From Mucilaginibacter sp. L196 (lineage in GTDB: Bacteria > Bacteroidota > Bacteroidia > Sphingobacteriales > Sphingobacteriaceae), in the NCBI RefSeq assembly GCF_009765905.1, contig NZ_LMUO01000015.1, positions 1,043,994 to 1,107,993 of the forward strand: a stretch of 64,000 bases of DNA, read 5' to 3'. The notes under the pieces were generated by a model. That model searched no databases. It worked only from the letters and a program-made list of their open reading frames with translations, and was not told the DNA's origin. The position numbers were made by a program, and so were the translations under genes. The number at the start of each line of letters is the position of its first letter. Position 1 is the first letter of the stretch. Positions 18,460 to 27,795 of this stretch are shown here, piece after piece.

Positions 18460-18496
18460 AGTGCAGAGGTGATTTTTACGCCTCTGCACTATTTTC
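18460..18496 (+). terminator. Intrinsic terminator after GH92 gene
   Basis: AGTGCAGAGG (18460-18469) pairs exactly with CCTCTGCACT (18481-18490), with an 11-base loop. ATTTTCTTTTTC follows. Confidence 0.75.
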
Positions 18497-18573
18497 TTTT
18501 TCTCTTCCCAAACTAAAACCTGATTATCAGGTTATCGGCATTAAAGTTGTTATAATACTCTTTTGCAGATACT

Positions 18574-19470
18574 ATGAAATCAAGGCTTTTCCTCTATGTC
18601 TCTTTAGGCGTTGACCTAAGTATCGCTATTTCTAAATTTATTGCTGCAGCTTTTACGGGCAGCTCATCTATGTTTTCCGAAGGTATTCACTCGGTAATTG
18701 ATGCTGTAAGCCAATTAATGCTGATATGGGGTGTTAAAACCAGCAAGCGGGCTGCTGATGCCGATAGACCATTTGGGTATGGTAAAGAGCTTTATTTTTG
18801 GTCGTTTATCGTTTCGTTGGTCATTTTTATTTTGGGGGGATGCATTTCTTTTTATGAAGGATGGCTGCGCTTTAGCAAACCACAATTTGAGGGAGCCCCC
18901 ACCTGGAACTATGTTGTTTTAGCTATCGCTTTTGCTTTTAACCTGGTATCAATGGTTACGGCTTTAAAAGCATTTAATAAACAACGCGGTAGAATTACTT
19001 TTTGGAAAGCGGCTGTAGGTACTAAAGATCCATCAACTATAATAGTTCTACTAGGCGATTTTGGCGATCTGATAGGGTTGTTTATTGCTTTTTTAGGTGT
19101 TTTTTTAGGCAGATTGCTACATAACCCATACTATGATGGTGTAGCCTCAATGTTAATTGGTGTTGTACTGATAGTTATATCGGCATTTTTGGTGCGTGAA
19201 AGTAAAAGCTTATTGATGGGTGAGCCAACCGGCAGGAAAATCCTTAAAAAAGTAATTGCCATGGTGCAGGCTGATGAATCGGTAGTAAAGGTTAAAAAAC
19301 ATTTTTCAACGTATATGTCACCCGAGGATGTATTGCTCCAGTTGAACACAGTTTTTAAGCAAGGGCTTACTACCAAACAAATAACAGACGCGATAGAACG
19401 CATTACTAAAAATATCCAAACCGAATTCCCGAGAATGAAGCAGGTTTTTATTGAGCCTGTAGCAAATTAG
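18574..19470 (+). CDS. Cation diffusion facilitator transporter (ZnT9-like variant)
   Basis: 298 residues with six predicted membrane segments and a cytoplasmic C-terminal domain. TM2 carries H39 and D43 (EGIHSVID). The TM5 site reads GDFGDLIG (D162, D165) instead of the usual HxxxD, as in the ZnT9/TMEM163-like branch of the family. CDF proteins export divalent metals such as Zn2+ by proton exchange; the changed site makes the metal uncertain. Confidence 0.88.
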   Translation: MKSRLFLYVSLGVDLSIAISKFIAAAFTGSSSMFSEGIHSVIDAVSQLMLIWGVKTSKRAADADRPFGYGKELYFWSFIVSLVIFILGGCISFYEGWLRFSKPQFEGAPTWNYVVLAIAFAFNLVSMVTALKAFNKQRGRITFWKAAVGTKDPSTIIVLLGDFGDLIGLFIAFLGVFLGRLLHNPYYDGVASMLIGVVLIVISAFLVRESKSLLMGEPTGRKILKKVIAMVQADESVVKVKKHFSTYMSPEDVLLQLNTVFKQGLTTKQITDAIERITKNIQTEFPRMKQVFIEPVAN

Positions 19471-19555
19471 CGATATAGGCAAAAACAATTAAACAATTAG
19501 TTGCTTTATAATTTGTCTGCTCACACCTTAATTAGCGAATAAGAAAACCCCATTT

Positions 19556-20764
19556 ATGTCTAAACTTTCCGATCGATTAATAGCCTTTAATAAAGACCTT
19601 CTCCCTGATATGGTACAGCTCAAATACGAAGCTATGACCGAAAATGCTTTTCGTTTTTATCGGGGTACATGCCATTTATTTTATGAAGATTTAGCAAATG
19701 CAGGGGCGTTACCGCTTTCGCCATTGGTTTGGATCTGTGGTGATCTACATATAGAGAACTTTGGTAGTTATAAAGGCGATAATAAAATGGTTTACTTCGA
19801 TTTAAATGATTTTGATGAGGCACTGCTGGCGCCGGTAAGTTACGAATTGACCAGAATGGTAACCAGCATATTTATCGCATTTGATTCATTGGATATAGAA
19901 CCGGAAAAGGCCTTGAAAATGGCACAGCTTTTTGTGAAAAATTACTGTGCTACATTGTCTAAAGGAAAGGCAATAAGCATAGATCCACGCACGGCAAAAG
20001 GTATTGTATGCGATTTTTTGACCGCTGCTAATGATTCAACCGAAAAAGATATTATTAAAAAACTTACTGTCGGCAAAAAAAATAAAAGCATGTTGTTGGT
20101 CGAAGATGCCCAACATTTTAAGGTAGATAAGAAGCTACGGTCTGAACTAAAGACACATATCAATGAATGGATAACAACCAGCAGTGATGGGCCTTATAAT
20201 TATAAAGTTAGAGGGGTAATATTCAGATTGGCAGGTACAGGTAGTATAGGTGTAAAGCGGTATTTATTTTTGTTGAAAAGTACCAATACTAAAAATAAGT
20301 ATTTGTTTGTGGATATGAAGCAGGCCAGACCATCGTCAGTTTTGCCATATACAACCGTACAGCAATTACAATGGCCAACCGAGGCTGATAGAGTCATTGC
20401 CATCCAAAAACGCATGCAGAACGTATCGTCATCCCTATTAAGCGCTACTGTTTTTCGCGAAGATTCTTATGTGATACAGCAACTACAACCCGTAAAGGAT
20501 ACGATAAAATTTAAGCTACTTAAAGATGAGTATCGGGATATTTACCAGGTTATAGATGATATGGCGGCATTAACCGCATCAGCGCAATTACGAAGCGGTG
20601 GTATCCATGGTTCGGCTATTATTGATGAGTTAGAGGCATGGGGAAATGATCAACAATGGCAAGATATTATTATTGAATATTCGCGCAAATATGCTGAAAA
20701 AGTTAAGCGATACTATAAACAGTTTGTTGCTGATTACAAAGTCGGAAAATTTGAGTTGAAATAA
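19556..20764 (+). CDS. DUF2252 family protein
   Basis: 402 residues. The kinase-like motifs of DUF2252 are visible: WICGDLHIENFGSY (about 58-71), VYFDLNDFDEALLAP and the RLAGTGSIGVKRYLFLL block (about 222-238). The family shares the fold of aminoglycoside phosphotransferases, but the substrate is unknown. No signal peptide, so cytoplasmic. It stands alone, 85 bases after the CDF gene. Confidence 0.85.
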   Translation: MSKLSDRLIAFNKDLLPDMVQLKYEAMTENAFRFYRGTCHLFYEDLANAGALPLSPLVWICGDLHIENFGSYKGDNKMVYFDLNDFDEALLAPVSYELTRMVTSIFIAFDSLDIEPEKALKMAQLFVKNYCATLSKGKAISIDPRTAKGIVCDFLTAANDSTEKDIIKKLTVGKKNKSMLLVEDAQHFKVDKKLRSELKTHINEWITTSSDGPYNYKVRGVIFRLAGTGSIGVKRYLFLLKSTNTKNKYLFVDMKQARPSSVLPYTTVQQLQWPTEADRVIAIQKRMQNVSSSLLSATVFREDSYVIQQLQPVKDTIKFKLLKDEYRDIYQVIDDMAALTASAQLRSGGIHGSAIIDELEAWGNDQQWQDIIIEYSRKYAEKVKRYYKQFVADYKVGKFELK

Positions 20765-20793
20765 AATAAACGAGGCAAATCATGTTAAACTAA

Positions 20794-20817
20794 AAAGGCC
20801 CCATATTTGGAGCCTTT
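20794..20817 (-). terminator. Terminator of the response regulator gene
   Basis: AAAGGC..CCA (20794-20803) pairs with 20808-20817 with one mismatch and a 4-base loop. On the minus strand the stem is followed by a T run (TTTTTAGTTT). Confidence 0.6.
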
Positions 20818-20838
20818 AATATTTTAATGAGATAGGGG

Positions 20839-21528
20839 TTAGGCACCAAATTTATAGCCAACACCTTTAACTGTTGATATTACATCATCACCCAGTTTCT
20901 CTCTTACCTTACGAATATGCACATCAATAGTACGATTGGTAACTACTACCGAATCTTCCCAAATGTTTTTCAGAATTACTTCACGTGTATAAACTTTACC
21001 TGGCTTTGATGCCAAGAGGTAAAGTAATTCAAATTCCTTTTTCGCTAGCACAACTTTAGCACCTTTTTGGTAAACCAAATAAGCTTCACGGTCAATAACC
21101 AGATCACCAATTTCTAATTTGTTATCGGTTACATCTTCGGCAGGAGCATTGCGACGTAGTATGGCGTTAATGCGGCTTACTAAAGCACGGGGTTTAATAG
21201 GTTTCGCGATATAATCATCGGCACCCACATTAAAGCCTGCAATTTCTGAATATTCTTCGCTACGGGCAGTTAAAAAAACCATAAAGGTGTTTTTAAACTC
21301 AGGCATGGTGCGCATAATACGACAAGCCTCAATGCCATCCATTTTAGGCATCATTATATCAAGTACAATAAGATCGGGTAGTGATCTTTTTGCTTCGGTA
21401 ACCGCTTCCTGGCCGTTGTGTGCTAAAAATACCTGGTAACCTTCTTTTTTCAGATTGTATTCAATCAGCTCCAAAATATCCGGTTCGTCATCAACTATTA
21501 ATATTTTCTGTTTAGATGTGTTACTCAT
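20839..21528 (-). CDS. OmpR/PhoB-family response regulator
   Basis: 229 residues. The receiver domain (about 8-125) has the acidic pair D13/D14, phospho-acceptor D57 (VLDIMMPKMDG) and the conserved Lys in AKPIKP. The winged-helix output domain (about 135-229) ends with the family block TNRTIDVHIRKVREKLG...STVKGVGYKF. No histidine kinase is encoded nearby, so the partner is elsewhere. A palindrome at 21595-21623 lies in its upstream region and may be an autoregulatory site. Confidence 0.93.
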   Translation of the reverse strand: MSNTSKQKILIVDDEPDILELIEYNLKKEGYQVFLAHNGQEAVTEAKRSLPDLIVLDIMMPKMDGIEACRIMRTMPEFKNTFMVFLTARSEEYSEIAGFNVGADDYIAKPIKPRALVSRINAILRRNAPAEDVTDNKLEIGDLVIDREAYLVYQKGAKVVLAKKEFELLYLLASKPGKVYTREVILKNIWEDSVVVTNRTIDVHIRKVREKLGDDVISTVKGVGYKFGA

Positions 21529-21594
21529 TACGGTTGAATTTTGGTATAAAAGTATAACCTAAATAGAATCAAATGGTTAATTTGATATTAACAA

Positions 21595-21623
21595 ATTGTT
21601 AAATGTTACGTAATGTTAACAAT
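21595..21623. promoter_or_regulatory. Nested palindrome upstream of the response regulator gene
   Basis: ATTGTTAA (21595-21602) and TTAACAAT (21616-21623) flank the palindrome TTACGTAA (21606-21613). It lies 67-95 bases upstream of the regulator start and directly after the TlpA gene stop. It could be an operator or a weak hairpin; the sequence does not decide. Confidence 0.35.
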
Positions 21624-22748
21624 TTATTGAGGCTTATTAAATGTTTTGTTTAAAAAAGTTTCAAGATCGGTACCGCGCATGTTCTTTGCAATGATAATTC
21701 CTTTAGGGTCGATGATAAAATTTGAAGGTATTGCCTCAATATGATATAACCTCTCAGTAGGGCCTTCAAAGTTTTTTAAATCTGATGCATGTGCCCAACT
21801 TAATTGATCGTGGGTAATTGCCTGTTGCCAGTTCTCTTTTGATGTATCAAGCGATATACCTAAAATGTTAAGTCCTTTCGGATGATAGATAGCATATTGC
21901 TTTACCACATTAGGGTTTTCCATCCGACAAGGGCCGCACCATGATGCCCAAAAATCTATCATTACATATTTGCCTTTATAATCGGATAATTTGATTGGTT
22001 TGTTATCGATACTGATCACTGTAAAATCCGGCGCAGGCTGCCCTATAGATACAGGTTTTATAGCCATCATTTGCCTGATAAATTGCTGTACACCCGGGTT
22101 TGTATCAAATTTACCTTTAATGGCCTCGGCATAGGCTACTAATTGTGGCTCATATTTGTCAGGATCAAGCATTGTTGCTGCATAAAAACCAGCTAATGAG
22201 TTTTCATTATCATTTACATATTTTAATACAACAACGCTTTCTTCAGCATTGATCTTTTCAAATTGCGGTAGATATATGTTTTTTAATGAATCCGACTCCT
22301 TACCCAAGGCAATTGCTTTTGACTGGTACTCGTTATACAGCTTGGTATTTTCATCAGCGTAAACATTCGTCAATTTATTAAACGCCTTCAATTTTTCCGA
22401 TTCTTCAGAACCTGTTAATTGGTAAGCATGGGAGTTGTCATTGTTATCCGTACTGAAGGTGATATCGTCGCCATTTTTTGCGATAAGATCAAATACTGTT
22501 CCACCTAAACGTAATTTATATAGACCAGCATAACCGGCGCTGTGCTTAAATTTAAATTTGCCATCCTCGCTTAATTTGGTCGAATCAACAACATTCATTG
22601 CAGAGCTATCGGCCTCAATTAAATAAATGGTTTTCAAACTACCGGGATTGGATATAGTTCCGGCGATGGTGAACGCATTTTTATCTGCGCATGAAAATAT
22701 AAACAGTGATAGTGCAATTACGCTGCATAATACTAAACGGTTCTTCAT
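21624..22748 (-). CDS. TlpA-like thioredoxin lipoprotein with DUF4369
   Basis: 374 residues. Lipobox FSC20 gives an envelope-anchored lipoprotein. About 25-120 is a DUF4369-type beta domain; a helical linker follows; about 235-370 is an AhpC/TSA-thioredoxin domain with active site WCGPC (near 270). It probably reduces disulfides in exported proteins. The gene starts 2 bases after gatB ends, so the two are co-transcribed. Confidence 0.9.
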   Translation of the reverse strand: MKNRLVLCSVIALSLFIFSCADKNAFTIAGTISNPGSLKTIYLIEADSSAMNVVDSTKLSEDGKFKFKHSAGYAGLYKLRLGGTVFDLIAKNGDDITFSTDNNDNSHAYQLTGSEESEKLKAFNKLTNVYADENTKLYNEYQSKAIALGKESDSLKNIYLPQFEKINAEESVVVLKYVNDNENSLAGFYAATMLDPDKYEPQLVAYAEAIKGKFDTNPGVQQFIRQMMAIKPVSIGQPAPDFTVISIDNKPIKLSDYKGKYVMIDFWASWCGPCRMENPNVVKQYAIYHPKGLNILGISLDTSKENWQQAITHDQLSWAHASDLKNFEGPTERLYHIEAIPSNFIIDPKGIIIAKNMRGTDLETFLNKTFNKPQ

Positions 22749-22750
22749 CT

Positions 22751-24220
22751 TTATTTTGCTTCTAATTCTTTTATTAACAATTGGTTTGTTTTTTGCGGAT
22801 CGATTTTGCCTTTTGAGCTTTTCATGATTTCGCCCATAAACAAACCTAAAACGCCTTTTTTGCCTTTCCTGTACTCAATTACTTTATCAGGGTACTTGGC
22901 AATGGCGTCGCTAATATAGCGGCTTAAATCGCCTCCATCGTCGCTTATAAGTAAATTTAATTCGGTAGCTAATTGTGTGGCATTTTTTTCGGGTGATGCC
23001 AACAAGGCAGGAAATAACTTATGTGAAGCAACTGTATTGTTTATTTTTCCGGCATCAACTAATTGAATTAAGCCTGCTAAATTTTCAGGTTTAACTTTAA
23101 TTTCATTAATTGAAATTCCGTGTTCATTTAAATGAGATTTCAACGGGCCCATTAATAAATGCACTGCCGATTTATAGTTGCTGGTATGTTTTATCAGTTC
23201 ATCAAAAAATAATGCCAAATCCCTATCCGCGGTAATTACTGATGCGTCGTAATCGGATAATGATAATTCAGCAATATATTTTTTATAAAGTTCGTTTGGC
23301 AGGGCAGGCATGGCCTGTTTTATGTTAAGTATATATGCTTCATTCAAAAACAGGGGTTGCAGATCAGGTTCCGGAAAATAACGGTAATCATTAGCCATTT
23401 CTTTTGAACGTAAAACAGATGTTTCGCCGGTATCAGCATTAAAGTTTAATGTGTTTTGATCTATGCGACCGCCTGCTTCAATAATATTTACCTGCCTTAC
23501 AAATTCATGCTCTATAGCACGTTGTACATTCCGTATAGAGTTTAAATTCTTTACCTCACAACGATTGCCATAGGTGGTTGCACCTTTTAATCTTACGGAG
23601 ATATTGGCATCGCAACGCATACTGCCTTCTTCCATATTGCCATCGCAAATATCAAGGTAACGTAACAGTTTGCGTGTCTCGGTTAAAAAATGACCAGCTT
23701 CTTCGCTGCTGCGCATATCAGGCTCAGTAACTATTTCAATCAACGGCACACCGGCACGGTTAAGGTCGATCAATGAATCTTCACTATGGTTATCGTGCAT
23801 GCTTTTGCCCGCATCATCTTCCATATGTATATGGTGGATAGCTATATCCTTTACGCTGCCATCAGATAATCTAACGGGAACAAAACCATGCAAGCAAATA
23901 GGCTGCTGATCCTGCGTGGTTTGGAAACCTTTTGGCAGATCAGCATAAAAGTAATTTTTACGGGCAAAGGTGTTATTTAAATTGATGGTGGAATTACAAG
24001 CGATTCCCATCTTTACAGCGTACTCAACCATGCGCTTATTAATGCGTGGCAGTGTGCCCGGGTGGCCTAAAGAAATAGGACTGATATGATGGTTCGGTTT
24101 AGCGCCAAAAGCCGCTGAGTCCGACGAAAATGCCTTGCTTAAAGTAGATAATTGCGCGTGAACTTCTAACCCTACAACTAATTCGTATTTATCACTTATT
24201 GAGTCTGCGAGAACTGTCAT
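22751..24220 (-). CDS. gatB: Asp/Glu-tRNA amidotransferase subunit B
   Basis: GatB of the GatCAB complex, which turns misacylated Asp-tRNA(Asn) or Glu-tRNA(Gln) into the amide form. The frame extends to 24256, but ATG at 24220 gives the usual N-terminus just before YELVVGLEVHAQL. Visible blocks: HHISPISLGHPGTLP, IHHIHMEDDAGKS, LIDLNRAGVPLIEIVTEPD and the C-terminal YqeY-like tail (KKGVLGLFMGEIMK). Length is normal. gatA and gatC are not in the window. Confidence 0.97.
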   Translation of the reverse strand: MTVLADSISDKYELVVGLEVHAQLSTLSKAFSSDSAAFGAKPNHHISPISLGHPGTLPRINKRMVEYAVKMGIACNSTINLNNTFARKNYFYADLPKGFQTTQDQQPICLHGFVPVRLSDGSVKDIAIHHIHMEDDAGKSMHDNHSEDSLIDLNRAGVPLIEIVTEPDMRSSEEAGHFLTETRKLLRYLDICDGNMEEGSMRCDANISVRLKGATTYGNRCEVKNLNSIRNVQRAIEHEFVRQVNIIEAGGRIDQNTLNFNADTGETSVLRSKEMANDYRYFPEPDLQPLFLNEAYILNIKQAMPALPNELYKKYIAELSLSDYDASVITADRDLALFFDELIKHTSNYKSAVHLLMGPLKSHLNEHGISINEIKVKPENLAGLIQLVDAGKINNTVASHKLFPALLASPEKNATQLATELNLLISDDGGDLSRYISDAIAKYPDKVIEYRKGKKGVLGLFMGEIMKSSKGKIDPQKTNQLLIKELEAK

Positions 24221-24348
24221 ATAAATAAAATTCAGCAATATAAAGTGCTGATCCAATTTTCAAATATATACTTATTAGTTATTATGCAGACAAAAATTAT
24301 CTATCAAAATGCTATGATTTAATATGTAGGTGAATGTAAAACCTGCTT

Positions 24349-25146
24349 TTAATCACTGTGGTGATGTTTCTTTTTCTTTTTGTGTGAGGTGCTTTTATGC
24401 TCTTCTTCTTTATGCTTTTTCTTTTTTGAAGAAGTATGGTTTTCCTTTTGAGAACTATTGTGTTTTTCTTCAGTTGTTTTTTTAACCGGAGTTGCCGCTG
24501 CTGCAGTTTGCTTAACATTGGTTGAATCTTTACCGATTTGCTTTATCGTAAATTCGTTATTACGTAAGCCGTATTGAAACAAGCGTTTTTGGCCTGTTGG
24601 TTTAGCTTGCTTACCGCTGCCTTCATAAAGAGCGAATTGACGCATCAAATTGCCATCCTGTATATAAAAATTATCGTTGCCACGATAACCTTTCTTTTGC
24701 GAAGAGGTTAATTTAGGGAAATCGAGTTTATTTGCCTTTCCGTTGCTAAATTCAAAAGCGTAAATAATGGTATTGTAAACACTATCGTTTGTTTTCGCTT
24801 GTATCAGGATCTCAGGGTTGCCATCCATATCCATATCAGTATTAAAAGCATCTACAATAGCGCCGTTCAGATCTCCTGTGGTAGTGGTATAGTTCATATT
24901 CACCGAATCGGAATGTAATATTTCAAACGAACCGGTCTCGGTTGAGCCACGTCCCCAGCTCAAAATATCAAAATCATTACCCGGAGCAACTTCAATTAAT
25001 TTATGATACCGGAATGGTTCCATTAAAGCAGGTTTCTGCGGAATAGTTGATGCAGTTGTGGTAGCAGCAGGTTTGCCGGATTCCTGGGCGCATCCTGCCG
25101 CTAAAATACTTACTATAAATATTAAAGAATATAACCTGTTACTCAT
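24349..25146 (-). CDS. Lipoprotein with Lys/His-rich C-terminal tail
   Basis: 265 residues. Lipobox AAGC19. The middle part (about 45-205) has the look of a beta-rich domain with DMDMDGNPEILIQ, similar in style to FG-GAP-like acidic loops. The last 45 residues are almost only Lys, His, Glu and Ser and end HHHSD. The tail may bind metal, nucleic acid or an acidic polymer, but this is inference. I do not recognise the family. The gene starts 12 bases after the GH20 gene and lies before gatB. Confidence 0.65.
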   Translation of the reverse strand: MSNRLYSLIFIVSILAAGCAQESGKPAATTTASTIPQKPALMEPFRYHKLIEVAPGNDFDILSWGRGSTETGSFEILHSDSVNMNYTTTTGDLNGAIVDAFNTDMDMDGNPEILIQAKTNDSVYNTIIYAFEFSNGKANKLDFPKLTSSQKKGYRGNDNFYIQDGNLMRQFALYEGSGKQAKPTGQKRLFQYGLRNNEFTIKQIGKDSTNVKQTAAAATPVKKTTEEKHNSSQKENHTSSKKKKHKEEEHKSTSHKKKKKHHHSD

Positions 25147-25158
25147 TTAGTAAAGCTA

Positions 25159-27465
25159 TTAATAATACAATTCATCGGGCGATAATTCGCCTTTAGGTTT
25201 ACCCGGAATGGTTAAATATACATGCAAAGTGGCTGTTGTACCAACATTATAATATTTTAAAGTAAAGCGGTGAAATCCTTTTTGCAAAGGAACCGAGCCG
25301 CCTTGCTCTAATGAGCTATGTTTCCCGTCGTTATTTACTACGGGTACATCGTCTATTAATAATACCGAACCATCATCAGACTGTGTGGTGAAACCATAAA
25401 CACCATCATTATCAATACGTATAAAACCATTATATATTACGCCAAAAGCCAAAGAACTTTTTTTAATGGCGGCTTGATTGAAGCTTTTTACGATGCCTGT
25501 GTCAATGGCAACAGATTTGTCAAGATCAGCGGTGCTGGTAAAAGTTCCTGAGTAAAGGTCATATTTTAATCCACTTGTGGTGCCATTATAATTAACTGGT
25601 GGCAACGGAGATTTATTCCACATAACGGTATGGGTTACTACGCTTCGCTTGCCAGATGGTGTAATTACTATTGTTTCCAATTCGCGGAATTGGTCTTGCG
25701 GTACATTGTAGCTCAATGGTGTGCTGTAAATTAAATCGGTTTCGCGTGGCGTATAACTATCAATAGTATAAAATATAGTTGCACCAACAACAGATGGTTT
25801 TAATTGAGCGTTTAACTGAGATCCAAAAACGATGGTATCCTTAGCGCCAATTGCAGATGGTACACGATAATCAAAATTGTTTTTATCTAACCATGCCAAA
25901 TGATAGGGTAGGCGCACATTGGCAAAATCATTAAAGTTTTTATTGGCTAAAGGCGTCCAGTTTAATTCACTAACTGCAAGTAAACGTGGTAATAACATAT
26001 AATCAGCCTTGGCTTCAGTAGGGATGTATTCCGTCCATAAATTTGCTTGCGCGCCTAATATATGTTTCTGTTGATCAGGAGTTAAAGATGGTGGGGTAGG
26101 GTTGTAACTATATGTTTTCTGTAAAGGTGAATATCCGCCAATGCCTACCGGCTCGTCACTTAATTTGCCTTGCGCTGCATCCAGATATAAACCACCACTT
26201 CCGGGTGTCATAATTACATCGTGATTTTGTTGTGCCGCGGCTATACCGCCAGCTTCGCCGCGCCAGCTCATTACGGTAGCGTTTGGTGACAGGCCGCCTT
26301 CTAAAATTTCATCCCACCCAATTATGCTGCGACCTTTAGAGTTCACGAATTTTTCCATACGCTGTATGAAATAACTTTGTAAACCTTCCTCATTTTTAAG
26401 CTTAAGTTTTTTGATCAGTTTTTGGCAAAATGGAGATTCTTTCCAAACGTTTTTCGGTACTTCATCACCACCTATATGGATGTATCTGCTCGGGAAAAGA
26501 TCCATTACTTCGGTTAACACATCCTGTAAAAAGGTAAAAGTTTTTTCTGACGGACAATACACATCGTAAAATACACCCCATGTTTCTGATACTTTATAAG
26601 TCCTGCTCGGGTCACAGCTGAGTTCAGGATAAGCTGCGAGCGCTGCCTCGGAGTGGCCCGGCATCTCTATTTCAGGGATGATGGTGATATATCTGTCGGC
26701 TGCGTATTTAACTACATCGCGTATCTGATCTTGTGTATAAAACCCTCCGTAAGGCGTGTTATCATATTGTTGTGGGGTGCGATCATGGTAATTGCCAATC
26801 ACGGTTTGTGCACGCTGGCTACCAATAGTTGTTAATCTAGGGTATTTCTTTATCTCAATTCGCCATCCCTGGTCATCAGTTAAATGCCAGTGAAAGGTGT
26901 TGAATTTATAAGCGGCCATTAAGTCGATATATTTTTTCACAAACTCTACCGAGAAGAAGTGGCGGCAAACATCCAGCATCATACCACGGTAACCAAAACG
27001 CGGATAATCTTCTATTTGTACGCAAGGAAGGCTTAAGCTGGCCATACCTTCGGCCGGGATTAGTTGTATTAATGTTTGTATACCGTAGAATAAACCTGCG
27101 CCTTTACCAGCAATGGTTATTTGTTCAGGCGTAATGGTTAAACGATAGCCTTCAGCCGGTAAACCATCGGTTCCGGAAGAAGTTAATACGATACTATTAA
27201 CAATAGTATTCCCGCCATTAGCTTTGGGCTGAATATTTAGCATTTTTTTGCTGTGCAGGTAATCTGCAAGAAAAAGAACTGCTTTATTATCAGGGCTATC
27301 AGCAACTATGGCCGTTTGCCGACTTAGGGTAAATGTTCCTGTATTTTTTTTGATAGAAACAGGAGCGGGGATGATCCCCATATTTGGCCCATTATCCTGG
27401 GCGTTTGTAATTGTTGAGAATGAAGTTATAAGAACAATTAATATCAGAAAAATATTTTTATACAT
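25159..27465 (-). CDS. GH20 beta-N-acetylhexosaminidase
   Basis: 768 residues with an N-terminal signal peptide (to about 22). A GH20b N-domain (about 30-155) precedes the catalytic barrel: RGMMLDVCRHFF, FHWHLTDDQGWRIEI, and HIGGDEVPKNVW, whose Asp-Glu pair (about 331-332) is the catalytic couple. A beta-sandwich linker follows, then a C-terminal PA14-like domain (about 635-768, NGFIRIDNDGVYGF and DDGSVLLIDD). It removes terminal GlcNAc/GalNAc from glycans outside the cytoplasm and would act with the GH92 enzyme on N-glycan-type substrates. Confidence 0.94.
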   Translation of the reverse strand: MYKNIFLILIVLITSFSTITNAQDNGPNMGIIPAPVSIKKNTGTFTLSRQTAIVADSPDNKAVLFLADYLHSKKMLNIQPKANGGNTIVNSIVLTSSGTDGLPAEGYRLTITPEQITIAGKGAGLFYGIQTLIQLIPAEGMASLSLPCVQIEDYPRFGYRGMMLDVCRHFFSVEFVKKYIDLMAAYKFNTFHWHLTDDQGWRIEIKKYPRLTTIGSQRAQTVIGNYHDRTPQQYDNTPYGGFYTQDQIRDVVKYAADRYITIIPEIEMPGHSEAALAAYPELSCDPSRTYKVSETWGVFYDVYCPSEKTFTFLQDVLTEVMDLFPSRYIHIGGDEVPKNVWKESPFCQKLIKKLKLKNEEGLQSYFIQRMEKFVNSKGRSIIGWDEILEGGLSPNATVMSWRGEAGGIAAAQQNHDVIMTPGSGGLYLDAAQGKLSDEPVGIGGYSPLQKTYSYNPTPPSLTPDQQKHILGAQANLWTEYIPTEAKADYMLLPRLLAVSELNWTPLANKNFNDFANVRLPYHLAWLDKNNFDYRVPSAIGAKDTIVFGSQLNAQLKPSVVGATIFYTIDSYTPRETDLIYSTPLSYNVPQDQFRELETIVITPSGKRSVVTHTVMWNKSPLPPVNYNGTTSGLKYDLYSGTFTSTADLDKSVAIDTGIVKSFNQAAIKKSSLAFGVIYNGFIRIDNDGVYGFTTQSDDGSVLLIDDVPVVNNDGKHSSLEQGGSVPLQKGFHRFTLKYYNVGTTATLHVYLTIPGKPKGELSPDELYY

Positions 27466-27556
27466 AGTAAATCAACAGCTTTGGTATAATAACCGTGAAT
27501 ATAGTAGAATTTGAAAACGTTGAGGGAATTGTTGTGTAAAAAAGTGCATTAAACTA

Positions 27557-27588
27557 AAAAAACCATTCGCCTAAGCGGATGGTTTTTT
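27557..27588. terminator. Terminator overlapping the end of the bTHX gene
   Basis: A 14-base stem (27557-27570 with 27575-27588, one G-T pair) and loop CTAA at 27571-27574. T runs follow on both strands. The loop contains the stop codon of the bTHX gene. Confidence 0.8.
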
Positions 27589-27735
27589 AGTTTTTTCAGG
27601 CCTTTCAGCGACTGCAGATTCTTCTGCTTTCTCCGATGGTATCGACGAGGCTGCTTTTACATGGTGCGGCCTGGTTTTACCATATGAGCCCATCGCTATT
27701 TTGCCTTTACGTGTTTTTTTATCTCCTTTTCCCAT
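27571..27735 (-). CDS. 30S ribosomal protein bTHX
   Basis: A 54-residue basic protein starting MGKGDKKTRKGKIAMGSYGK, the hallmark of the small-subunit protein bTHX (THX family), which sits in the head of the 30S subunit and stabilises 16S rRNA. Residues 1-30 are the conserved core; the tail (about 31-54) is Ala/Glu/Lys rich and variable. ATG is at 27735, stop TAG at 27571-27573 inside a terminator loop. Confidence 0.9.
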   Translation of the reverse strand: MGKGDKKTRKGKIAMGSYGKTRPHHVKAASSIPSEKAEESAVAERPEKTKKPSA

Positions 27736-27795
27736 TATCTTATAAGTTTATAAGCTTATAAGGCGACAATGGGCATAATTGTTTTAAACAATATA

